Assembly (NCBI RefSeq): GCF_020382885.2 | Contig: NC_058498.1 | Location: 22,225,001 to 22,289,000, forward strand | From: Scatophagus argus | Lineage: Eukaryota > Chordata > Actinopteri > Scatophagidae | Length of the DNA stretch: 64,000 bases | Reading direction: 5' to 3' | In this document: piece after piece, positions 35,176-45,827 of the stretch | Numbering within the stretch: the stretch's first letter is position 1 | Layout of the letters: each line of letters begins with the position of its first letter | Position numbers and translations under genes: made by a program | Notes under the pieces: generated by a model | The model's database searches: none | What the model saw: only the letters and a program-made list of their open reading frames with translations | What the model was told of the DNA's origin: nothing

Positions 35176-36493
35176 AATGTAGTGTGTGATCCAGTTGGTC
35201 GGAGGTTTGGTGCCTTGTTGCTCAAGGGCATGTCAGGCATGTCATGTTACTTGGAGGTGAACTGGCGCCTCTCCAGCTGCCAGTCCACACTTTGCACCAC
35301 CCTCCTGTACAAAAAGTGCCTACACTGAACTTAACGTCAAAACACTTGTCACAAGCTCTACAAAATGACTCATTTATTTAGTCTTTTTGTGGGCAAGGAC
35401 TTTTAAATAATTACATTTGTAATGTGTATTTGTATAATACTGACGCTCCAATAGAGAAGGAGTAACTGGAAGTTACGTACAGCGAAGCTTTAGCTAAACA
35501 CCAACATCAGCATGCTAACATGCTTATATTGACAGTGCTGACATGCTGATGTTTATCAGATATGTTTATCATGTTCACCATTTACCTTAGTGTGTTATCA
35601 TACTAACTTTTGCTAAGCAGCACTAGAGATAGGAATTTTTAGGAGGATTTACTTGATGATGATAATGATACTGCTTATCAATTCCAATATTTAGTGATAA
35701 TCTTATAGATAGTACTTTAATTTGGTTCAAAAAATAAAGATATGATATGAAAAGATTCAGCAGTTATTTTATTCTTACTTTTTGGAGTAGGGTGGTAATT
35801 GCAGTTTTTTGGGGGGTGGGGGGGTGCTAGCAGGCTGGCACAGCAATGCTGCATCAATCTGACTCACTTTAAACAAAGAAAAAAAGAGCTTAATATACTG
35901 CATTCAAATCAGAATTTACAAGAATTGCTGTTTCCCATAGCTTTTCAGGTTTCTGTTCGCTTATCAGCTCTTAAAATTGAGACAGGAGGCTAAGGACATT
36001 GGTGCAGCAGCTGCTGTGCTAAAACAGTCAAACTTGTTGCACTGCTTTAGATTTGCGGAACATTGTATTTGTAGGTGTTTCATGAGGTTGTTGGCCAGCT
36101 AGACATGATGAACTAATGAACTAATGTTATATAAATACAGTTTGCAGTGCTGTTTTCAAGGGACAATTTAGTACGGGTTCTCCATCACTCTCTAGCGAGC
36201 ACGGAGCACAAAATACAGCTGAAGATGATGAGAATGTGATTGGTTTGTGCAGGTATTTGGGTGTAAACCACCACAGTAGACAAACTGAAAATGTAACCTA
36301 ACACTTGGTGAAAAATTTGTTGTTATTTCAGCTTATCTTGAGGAAATCTTATACTATGAGCTGTTATAAACAGGGATATCCTTTACACTGTGAATTAATT
36401 AATATCATTGTTTCTCTGTGGCCAAACCATTTTTCCCATTGTATGGACTGAAAGTCATGTGGGATCATTTTCTATTCTTTTGTAACAGGCATC

Positions 36494-39400
36494 ATGATTC
36501 CTGTGATGGAATTCCGGCAGTTCTCTGAACAACAGCCAGCGTTCAGAGTCCTGAAGCCCTGGTGGGATGTGTTTACCGACTATCTGTCTGTAGTCATGCT
36601 CATGATTGGTGTTTTTGGATGCACTCTTCAGGTCAGTAGCAATGCCTCAACATGGTGTCTCTGCTTACAGGAACAGACTCTATCTTAAGGTGTTGCATAA
36701 GGTTTTGTAATGCTTGTGCTTGCTGCTTGTGTTTCCCCTATTCAACTGAAACCAACCACCTATTTTAAAGTGAAGGAGAAATGTAGTCAATGCACAATAA
36801 GGTAATATGAGTTTGAACTCCAACATATTTATTATTTAAACTGAGCTGTCCTTCTGTCTTTTTCCATTAAATCTAGAGTAATGCAATTCACTAGAGCAAG
36901 CCTTTCAGCTCTCTTATGCACCATTACTGCTCTGCCTCCTGCCTTGGCACCAACTCAGAACCACTTATTTCCTGATTTTACAACCTGGACTGTGCGCAGC
37001 AAAGGAATCATTCAGCTCGTCAGATGTTTACCAGTGGAAACATTTACCCACCCAGCCCCTCTCAGTAAACACTAGTAAAGACTCCACCCTTCTTTGGCCT
37101 AGCGCTTAACTTCTTTCTGTGTGGAAGAGGGACATTTTTTGGCTTCTGCTATGCTCTGTAGTGTAAACCCTGGAAATAACACCAAAACATTTGTAGAAAA
37201 ACTGTCAACAGGATATTTATCAACGTGAGAGCAGCTATTGTTTCCCGCTCTCACTATAACAGTGTTTGGACATGATCTAACAGTTAGAAAACTGCGTGGA
37301 TAATTAATTATGTAGCCAGGTTTACTTCATAAATCAGAGCATTATCAACATACCATTTGGAGTTGTTACTTCATACTGTAATCTCTGCAGAGTTAGAGGG
37401 AGAAATACAGACAGAGCTTGAGTTTGTAAAATTTTGCAGTTCAGCTCTTCAGAAATCTGTGATGTTCTGCAGCACAACTGCATCGCCCTTACTATAGTAA
37501 TAATGTAGTTTATATCTGGAAATAGTTTCAATTTCAATAGTCATGTTGAGCATGAAGCAGATAAACAGAATGCACAAAATGTCCCCCCTTCAGACCTTCC
37601 ACCATTAACTCAAACTACCCATTTCCTGTTATTATCATTGAAGAGTGAAGCAGCTTTTTTTCATTATTTAGATTACAAGTAAACACATGTTAAAGACATT
37701 TGTTGTTTGCTGATTTCAGTTTGGGGCGAGCATTCAGTATATTCACATGCACTCAGTGAACAGGTTGCTCAGAGAAATCAGTTTTGCTTTCTGCACAGGC
37801 AATCTTTGCTGTTAGCTAATAGCATAGGCACACAGTTGGGATTCTTGCATGGTTCTCTCAAAAACAAGAAACGAAGAAGAAGCGAGCTGGTGACGAGTCA
37901 AGTAGTTAAAAATAAGAGAAAATGTGACCGACACATAAATACAACATACAAAAAACAAGTGAAAACAGAGGTAAAATGTACCCTGACTGATAATATATAC
38001 AATGCCTGTGATGTATTCAGGTGTGCACAAGTAAGTACAAGTTTCACCAGCAGGCCTGTCGCACACACACTGAACATGGGCTGCTAACTTCCGTAGTTAT
38101 TTTACGTTACATGTAATGGTGACGCTGTGCTATGTGGGACTGTGTGTTGGGGCAATGAGAGAATAGGCTGTGTAAGGAGAGCTCAGTGTTTCAAATGTAC
38201 CTAAATTTAAATAGGCTTTTATAGGCTACTTTGTATTAATTTCATTGAATGTCTAAAAGTCGATCATGAACTCAGTTTTGTGTACACATGGCCAAGAATG
38301 TGGCTTTCTTCAGGAGAAATCTAACTGAGAGATGATGAAATACAATCCAGGAAGTCCAGTTAAAGTAATTGACCCTGAAATCTGAAGGCTTATCATTCAC
38401 CAAAAAATTGTTCACATGATGAGAAAAGATCGTATTCCCATGGAAAGCTACCATGCACCTGAAGCATTTTATCATCACAATGATCACAAGGTAAACAGTA
38501 GAAATATGGCAATGATGTTCCAAAATAACGTACCAGGTATGTCAGCTTGGAGGTATGGCCAACAAAGTATTTTGCCACACAAGATGCAAGTTGGGGCATG
38601 TTCATCATTTTTTACCAAACGACACAGCAGTTTTTGGCCATCCGAATAAACACCCTCGCTGCAAATTCACCTATCAGCACCTCTGACGCTAACTAATTCA
38701 TTAACATTAACATTATTGCTTGTTTGTTTAATTTGTACAAAAAATTAAATGTTAATATTGACTACAAATTGTGGTTTTATATGAAATTGGATGCTGGACC
38801 TCTCTTCTTGGCCTGGTGCAGTTGCTGTCTCTTAATTGGTGTTGGCAGGCAAGCATTCCTTGTAATCATTGGACAGACCTATGGTTGCTGTTTTTCCCGC
38901 TACAAGACTGTATGCTAAGCTAATTGTTTGAGAGTGATACCAATAATTTTATCAAGCTCTCAGCTACACTAAAATAAGCTACTCTCAAAAATGTCAAACT
39001 ACTTTTTAAGCTCATTTCCTCTTGCTGCTTCTTAAAAGTAGCCTGTGTACTAAATGTAAATATGTACTTGATGATGATAATGTATCTAACTGAAGACCTC
39101 ACTTCAGTTTAGGCCAGCTGTCTTACACATGGTGTGGTTTATATACTTAATGTTGCCCTTATAAAGTATTTTATTTTCTTCAAGAGATTAGTTAGTTCCC
39201 ATGGGCTGCAGCAGCAGAAATGCATAAAACAAAGGCTATATCAGATACACTATATAGACATAAGTATCCAGACACACCTCTTTATGGAGCTGTTTTTCAG
39301 GGGTTGGGCTAGGCCCTTTAATTTCAGTGAAGGGAAATTTTGAGCATACCAAGACATTTTGGACAATGATATGCTTTCAACTTCGTTAATGGCCCTTCAC

Positions 39401-41869
39401 TATTCAAACAAGCCATTTTTGTCCATCTGAATTGGTACCCTTGTTGCATCAGCAAAGTGGTCTCATTCTGCCTTAGTTCTCATTTGTTTACAAAATCAAC
39501 CAGCTGGAAAAAAATGACTTCATCCTGGTTTCTGCCAGCACAATGATTATTGTTTCCAAGTGTGTGTAAGTCTCCTTTATGTAATTTTGTTAATCTTTTT
39601 GTTCGATTGTTTGTTTTAGGTAATGCAAGATAAAATCATATGCCTTCCTCAGAGAACATCATCGTCTTCAGACAACACAAGTGGCATGGAAGCGAAGTCA
39701 CTGTTACACCTGCAATCCAATATTTCTGTGGTACCAAGAGAAATGACGGGCCTGAAAACCGATCTGGATCTTCAACAGTACAGTTTCATCAATCAGATGT
39801 GTTATGAGAAGGCACTGCATTGGTATGCCAAGTACTTTCCTTATTTGGTTCTTATACACACTCTAGTCTTCATGATGTGCAGCAATTTCTGGTTCAAATT
39901 CCCTGGGTCCAGCTCTAAAATAGAGCATTTTATCTCTATGCTTGGCAAGTGTTTTGACTCTCCCTGGACCACACGAGCTTTGTCAGAGGTGTCTGGAGAA
40001 AATCCTGAAGAAAAGGACCATAAAAAGAGCAGCACTTCTAGGTCCAGCATCACAATGTCTCCTGGAGAAGGAAGTTTGGAGAAGACACAATCTCTCCGGT
40101 CTATCCCAGAAAAGATTGTAGTCGACAAGCCATCCGCAAGTGTTCTTGATAAAAAAGAGGGTGAACAAGCTAAAGCTCTTTTTGAAAAGGTAAAGAAGTT
40201 CCGTTTGCACGTTGAGGAAGGAGACATCTTATATCTTATGTATGTTCGCCAGACAGTATTTAAGGTCTTTAAATTCCTCCTGATCATTGCCTATAATAGT
40301 TCTCTAGTGAAAGAAGTGCAGAATAGAGTACGTTGCGAAGTTGAGATCCAGGACATGACAGGCTATAAAGACTTTGAATGTAATCACACCATGGCTCATC
40401 TGTTTTCTAAGCTTTCTTATTGTTACTTGTGTTTAGTGGCTGTCTATGGAGTGACAAGCCTTTACACCTCATACTGGCTGTTTTACCGCTCACTGAAAGA
40501 ATACTCTTTTGAGTATGTGCGACAGGAAACAGGCATCAGTGACATCCCAGACGTCAAGAACGACTTTGCTTTCATGCTACACATGATTGATCAGTATGAC
40601 CCGCTCTATTCTAAACGATTTGCAGTTTTTCTGTCCGAGGTCAGTGAGAATAAACTGAAACAGCTCAATCTCAACCATGAGTGGACTGCAGAGAAATTGC
40701 GTCAGAGACTCCAGACCAACACCAACAACAGACTTGAACTTCAGTTGTTCATGCTCCCTGGCTTACCCGACACTGTTTTTGAGTTGACGGAGCTGCAGTC
40801 ACTCAAGCTAGAGATCATCAACAATGTCACCATCCCTCCCTCAATCTCTCAGCTGGAAGACCTTCAGGAGCTGTCTCTTTACCAGTGCACTTTAAAGTTG
40901 CACACAACAGCTACCTCCTTCCTCAAAGAGAACCTGAAAGTGCTTCGTGTGAAGTTTGATGATAACAGGGAGTTTCCACACTGGATGTATGGCCTGCGCA
41001 ACTTAGAGGAGCTCTATCTCACTGGATCACTAAGCCCCGATGCCTCCAAAAACATTGTTTTTGAGTCACTGCGGGAAATGAAGTCTCTGAAAACTCTCTC
41101 TCTTAAGAGTAATTTGACCAAGGTACCCCAGTCTATAGTGGATGTATCCAGCCATTTGCAGCGGCTGTACTTACACAATGATGGCACTAAGCTAGTAATG
41201 CTCAACAACCTGAAAAAAATGTCCAATCTGATTGAGTTGGAATTAGTACGTTGTGATCTGGAGCGTATACCACACGCAATCTTCAGCCTGACAAATCTGC
41301 AAGAGCTTGACCTGAAAGAGAATAACCTTCACTCAATAGAGGAGATTATCAGTTTCCAACATCTTCGAAAACTCACATGCCTCAAACTTTGGTACAATGG
41401 TATCATGTATATCCCGGAGCATATCAAGAAGCTTGGTAGCCTAGAGCGCCTCTACTTCAGCCACAACAAGATCGAAATATTGCCTTCACACTTGTTCTTG
41501 TGCAACAAGTTGCGCTACCTAGACCTGTCCAACAATGATATCCGATTCATTCCTCCAGAAATTGGAGTCCTCCAGAGTCTACAGTATTTCTCTGTCACCT
41601 GTAACAAAATTGAAAATCTGCCAGATGAGCTCTTCTTTTGCAAAAAACTCAAAACATTAAAGCTTAGCAAAAATTCACTGTCCATACTCTCGCCAAAGAT
41701 TTCCTATCTAGCTCTACTGACATACTTGGAGCTCAAAGGCAACCACTTTGAGATTCTGCCTCAAGAGCTTGGATGCTGTCGTGCTTTGAAGCGCAGTGGC
41801 CTTATAGTGGAAGAGACATTGTTTGAAACTCTGCCTTCAGATGTCAGGGACCAAATGAAGGCTGAGTGA
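36494..41869 (+). CDS. lrrc8c: LRRC8C, volume-regulated anion channel subunit
   Basis: A subunit of the plasma-membrane VRAC channel, which carries chloride and organic osmolytes during cell-volume regulation and works together with LRRC8A. The coding exons are 36494-36631 (46 codons, donor CAG/GTCAGT) and 39620-41869 (acceptor TTTTAG); they join in phase 0 to 795 residues, close to the human length (about 803). The intron position is the one I recall for the mammalian gene. The N-terminus [20 protein letters not shown] is almost identical to human LRRC8C. The pannexin-like part has TM1 about 23-46, TM2 118-137, TM3 259-277 and TM4 309-334. Extracellular cysteines are at 54, 107, 285 and 300. 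The cytoplasmic linker 160-220 is Ser/Lys-rich and carries the conserved [16 protein letters not shown]. Leucine-rich repeats run from about 440 to the end, finishing with [12 protein letters not shown]. The ATG follows an acceptor, so the 5' UTR is spliced. Confidence 0.97.
38808..39248 (+). repeat. Direct repeat, copy 1, in lrrc8c intron
   Basis: About 440 bp that reappears in the same orientation at 42227-42632, just past the lrrc8c stop. Shared blocks are TCTCTTAATTGGT, CTTGTAATCATTGGACAGAC, AGTGATACCAAT, AAAAGTAGCCTGTGTACTAA, CTGAAGACCTCACTT and TATTTTATTTTCTTCA. Copy 1 has an extra ATATGTACTTGATGATGATA segment. No coding potential is seen. Confidence 0.85.
39248..39415 (+). mobile_element. 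Tc1-like relic (ends only)
   Basis: It starts CACTATATAGACATAAGTAT CCAGACACACCTCTTTATGG-like, then jumps to GGGGTTGGGCTAGGCCCTTT and CATACCAAGACATTTTGGAC. From memory these are, respectively, the terminus and the transposase C-terminal coding region of a common fish Tc1-like family, so the middle is deleted. It lies in the lrrc8c intron about 200 bp before exon 2. Confidence 0.6.
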
Positions 41870-42226
41870 AATGCCTTACTTTAGCCATAGTGCCTGCTGT
41901 TTGCTCTGTCTAGCAGTTCAGAGCATTTGTTTTGTATGAACTTATTACCATACTTAAGTATTACTCTACTGTTAAGAAAGTTAAGAGTTATTTTTCCCCT
42001 TTTCCTTGATGGAGGGAAAAATTACATATTCATACATTATATGGTCACACATAGTGTGGGTGCAACAAGGTTGCTTATACTGTTGTTATTAATTTTTTAC
42101 ATCTTATCTTATCTACCACAAAGCCTTCTTCACTCTCTTGCTTAGTGTCAGATGAGAAGATTGATGATCAGCCTCATACGTTAACATGAAGCTACAGTCA
42201 GCAGGTGATTTTTTTTTTTTTTCTTT

Positions 42227-42632
42227 TTGGTCTGTTGCAGTTGCTGGAGTCTCTTAATTGGTATCGATAGGCAGACATTGCTTGTAATCATTGGACAGAC
42301 CCATGCTCGCTGTTTTCCCTGCTGCAAGACTTGATGCTAAGCTAACTGTCTTAAAGTGATACCAATCATCTCATCAAACTCTCAGCCACACAAAAATATT
42401 ATATTTTCAAAAATGTTAAACTACTTCAAAAGCTCATTTCCTTCCGCTGCTACTTAAAAGTAGCCTGTGTACTAAATGTAAATCTAACTGAAGACCTCAC
42501 TTAAGTTTAGGCCAGTAGCCTTACACATGCTGTAGATTATATATTGCTTTTATGAAGCATTTTATTTTCTTCAGGAGACTGTTAGTTCACATGGGCCACA
42601 GCAGGGAAAAACAAAGGATATATCAAACATAC
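42227..42632 (+). repeat. Direct repeat, copy 2, in lrrc8c 3' region
   Basis: The partner of 38808-39248 in the same orientation, most of it alignable with scattered substitutions and one deletion of about 20 bp. It falls between the lrrc8c stop codon and the candidate poly(A) signal at 42811, so it probably lies in the 3' UTR. Confidence 0.85.
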
Positions 42633-42810
42633 ATACATGTAATACCTTGGCAAAAAAAAATGTGTATTTTAGAAAGATGACATTTTTAGGTGCATTAAAC
42701 TTGAATTATGTCGTGAAGGATTATGCCACTTTAGTGTTTTTCTTTGGCTCTTGAAATGTGCACCTGAAGTATGCAGCCTTATACAAACATGTATTTTTAT
42801 ATTGTTGAAC

Positions 42811-42816
42811 AATAAA
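42811..42816 (+). promoter_or_regulatory. lrrc8c: Candidate lrrc8c polyadenylation signal
   Basis: AATAAA followed by a GT-rich stretch (CTTATGTGCTGG), about 0.94 kb after the stop codon. Another hexamer occurs at about 42991 in AAAAATAAAATT, so usage is uncertain. Confidence 0.5.
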
Positions 42817-43454
42817 ACCTTATGTGCTGGTAAACTGAATTTTTTAGGTTGGAATTTTGTGAGAGTTCTAACAGCACAAAAATCCACTATTCAAAGAAGA
42901 TTGAACAGATTTTGACAAAAAAAAAAAATGCAATTTGCAGTTATTCACTATAGTGACAGTAATTGTGCTGAAGGACTAGAATTTTTGAGAAAAATAAAAT
43001 TCAATCTAATATGTTACTTTACAGCTGAAATGGGTCCCTGCTCATTGTATGTTCTCAGTTGTATGTTGGAAACAGATGTCACCTGCTGGCTGTTGAGGAT
43101 TAATTGACAAAGAAGATTAATCTATTATCCATACACAAGGCACCAATGAAAAAATGAAGTTGAGTTCTAGAGTGTATAACAAAAATAAAAGATATTTGAG
43201 AAAAGAAAATAAGGAAACCTCATTTGAACACTCATTGTACCTCCGAATTAAGCGGTTGTGACTGCAGTAGGATTAGTCCTATTTACAAAAGATTTTAAAT
43301 TTTGGAAGGAAAGTAAAATGAAGTGACTTGTGATAAAAATTTAGCATAAGAAAAACAACTATGATGGAACACAAACTAATATATAGATCACTGAATTTAA
43401 AAGGGAATTTGGATTCATCTAAATATATTTATTTTTCAATGTTTATTTCATATT

Positions 43455-43600
43455 TTATGGGGACAATGTACATTGATAGACAACTGTAAATGCACCACTA
43501 TTAGCCAAATAGCTAATTTTCAACTACTGTCCTTTATGTCACAATGCACATAGCATGTAAAGGTGGTCTGAAATGTCTATGACAAAAAAATTACAAAGCT
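43455..43600. repeat. Dispersed fish repeat, copy 1
   Basis: It contains GGGGACAATGTACATTGATA and AAATGCACCACTATTAGCCA. The latter block recurs at 63765-63885 as AAATGCACCACGATTAGCCA. From memory it resembles a common teleost repeat; the family is not assigned. Confidence 0.5.
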
Positions 43601-43959
43601 AAAAACTGATCAGTGCATTGCTGGTCTGTTAGGACCTGTATGTCACAAGTCAGATTCAAGCGTGACGAGAAACTGGTTTTCTTATATTTAGGCCTAATAT
43701 TGAAACAGTAAAACTGTGAAACTTCCACTAGTCTCTTGAGTAGTTCTACTACTGAGAGATCCTGAGTAATGTTTTGGAATAACAGAAGAAAATTGTGACA
43801 GGCCTCTAATTTAAAATGAGATCCGTTGCACTTTTACGACGGTCTCTTACTTCGTGTCCATCACAAGTGCAACACAAGGCGAGATTTATCACGCACAACA
43901 GACGAGAAGTGATACCAAATGGTACAACGTATTGACAATAAACCTCAGCGGCTGTGTGA

Positions 43960-44209
43960 AGAACATCAAACCGGGTAAGCTACACTTCCAGCAGCGGGTG
44001 CTGCAGTGCCGGCTGCGTTGCTAGTCGGAGGCAGAGGACGGGTCGGAGTGGGGGTAGTCAGCTAAGGAGCTTACAACGCGGCCAGCAGGCCCACGGTCGA
44101 ACAGATGCGAAGAATGGACGGCTTCACCATCGCAGCGAAACATGGCATATAAAGGGAGGCGTTGTTCGGTACTGCTGACATCGACATAACTGGATCAGAC
44201 CTCCTGAAG
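43960..44209 (+). promoter_or_regulatory. lrrc8d: lrrc8d promoter and candidate 5' non-coding exon
   Basis: The most CpG-rich block in the window (GTGCCGGCTGCGTTGC, GAGGACGGGTCGGAG, TTACAACGCGGCCAGC). It contains a TATA-like element, CATATAAAGGG, at 44147-44156, and 55 bp further on a strong donor, CTGAAG followed by GTGCGT at 44210. The lrrc8d ATG sits two bases after an acceptor (TCTATTTCAG at 45825), so splicing from here gives a 5' UTR exon and a 1.6 kb intron. The start site would be near 44175 if the TATA element is used. Confidence 0.6.
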
Positions 44210-45557
44210 GTGCGTCTCTCTTTGCGTTACAGTAGTGGTCCTCATCTGGCGTTATTTAACATCTACCAATGTAAGCGCTATGCTCTAGCCCAGTAGGTGT
44301 TAGCAAGCTATATGGTGTAGTGAAAAAAATAAGCAGGGTTGGGGAGACTATTATCTGCTGTGATTTTAGTGCACTTAGTGTAATCGGAAGGACTCGATTT
44401 TCATTAACCATCCACAGATTTTAATGCTGCGTTTAGAGGCTTCACGGACATCAGGGCCTCCTCTTGTTCAGTGTCCATGGATGCGTCCTGCTGCTGTAGC
44501 CGGTCCCAGCCTGCTCTGCAGCCTCATTGAAAACATAGTGACCTTCATGTTTTCAACTCAAACGATAGAATTTAGTCGCAGTGGTGGCACAGATTGCCCT
44601 TTCTCATTGTTTAATGTCATTTTATAATAACCCAAACGGAAAACATTGATATATGAACCGACTTTTATATAACAGCATATTCAGGGTAAGACTCACTACA
44701 TACATAGAGCTTATATGGTGGGACTGCTGGCAGCGTTCATTATTGTAAACTATGAATATAGAAGGTAATTTGAAGAAAGGTAGTAGTTTGTATGCACAGA
44801 AATGGCTACTGCAAAAAAGTAAAGGAAAGGGTGTGTTATGGATAATTCAGGCTGCATTTAGATTTGCAGAATTTGTGTTGCACATTGCATGCACTGTCAC
44901 TCTGCAGACAACTGCGTCCTAGTTCAAGGGCAGTGTCCTCTCTAAATCCATAACAATCTGATAAGGCTCCTCTGCATGTGCCTGGGAAATGTGGCCTTGC
45001 CTAAAATGGGAGGGCATAACGAGTATACGGTACCCTTCCAGTACTCTGTATCCCAAAAGTCATTGTGCATCAGCCATTGTGCACACAGTTCCTCATCAAC
45101 TCGTCAAATGTAGTGTTTATTATATTTGATAGAGTTGTGACCTTTACCATGTAATACAAAGCAATAGTCTGTGCTGTCTTCCTAAAAATATTTAGTTTTT
45201 GTTGAGATGCCACTTCAGTTGTTCTTTGATTCTACTTTGTGTTGTGTTTGAAATGCACTGTTTTGTTTCTAAGACTTTGTTCGTCTTGTAGAAATTAAAT
45301 ATTAGAAACATCTATAAAAAAAAACAATTTGCAGTTGTACATAATGTATTAAAGAGGCACAACATATTTGTGACATTTACCACTTTGTCATCCATCCAAG
45401 AGCAAATTCCTGCATTGAAATTTTAGATTTTACAAGAACAGCAGGCAGTTCTACCCTCTGCAGGGGCAGTGGAAGCTGTATATTTGTCTTAAAGCTTTGT
45501 CCTAACATCACACATAATGAGTTCACATTCTGAAAAAAAAAACAAAAAACAAGTCTG

Positions 45558-45735
45558 CTGATGTGCCCTTGAGCAAGGCACTTAACCCCCTCCCCCCAAT
45601 TGTTGCCCGGGCGCACTCCAGTGTGTGTTTCACTGCATGTTGCATGTGTGTGTTTCAATCAGTGATGGGTTAAATACAGTGAAAGTCAGTGTAAAAAATA
45701 CACTGACAAAATAAAGGTTGAAGTTGAAATTGCAA
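45558..45735 (+). repeat. SINE/LINE-tail-like repeat just before lrrc8d
   Basis: It contains GCCCTTGAGCAAGGCACTTA, a GCCCGGGCGC block, a TGTGTGTTTCACTGCATG run and AGTGATGGGTTAAATACAGT, ending in AATAAAGGTT. From memory this series is the usual 3' part of an abundant teleost retroposon. It lies in the lrrc8d 5' UTR intron. Confidence 0.6.
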
Positions 45736-45827
45736 AAAGATAAAAAAACATCTACTGGAATAATTTATGTACTTTTCGCACTGAGAATAATCAAGGCTTA
45801 TGTTAATTCATATTCTCTATTTCAGGA

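Noticed and set aside
37707..38087. 126-codon open frame in the lrrc8c intron
   Set aside because: No recognisable family, low-complexity Lys/Arg stretch, no splice sites that fit, and a known intron spans it.
39841..40287. 148-codon minus-strand frame
   Set aside because: Antisense shadow of the lrrc8c exon.
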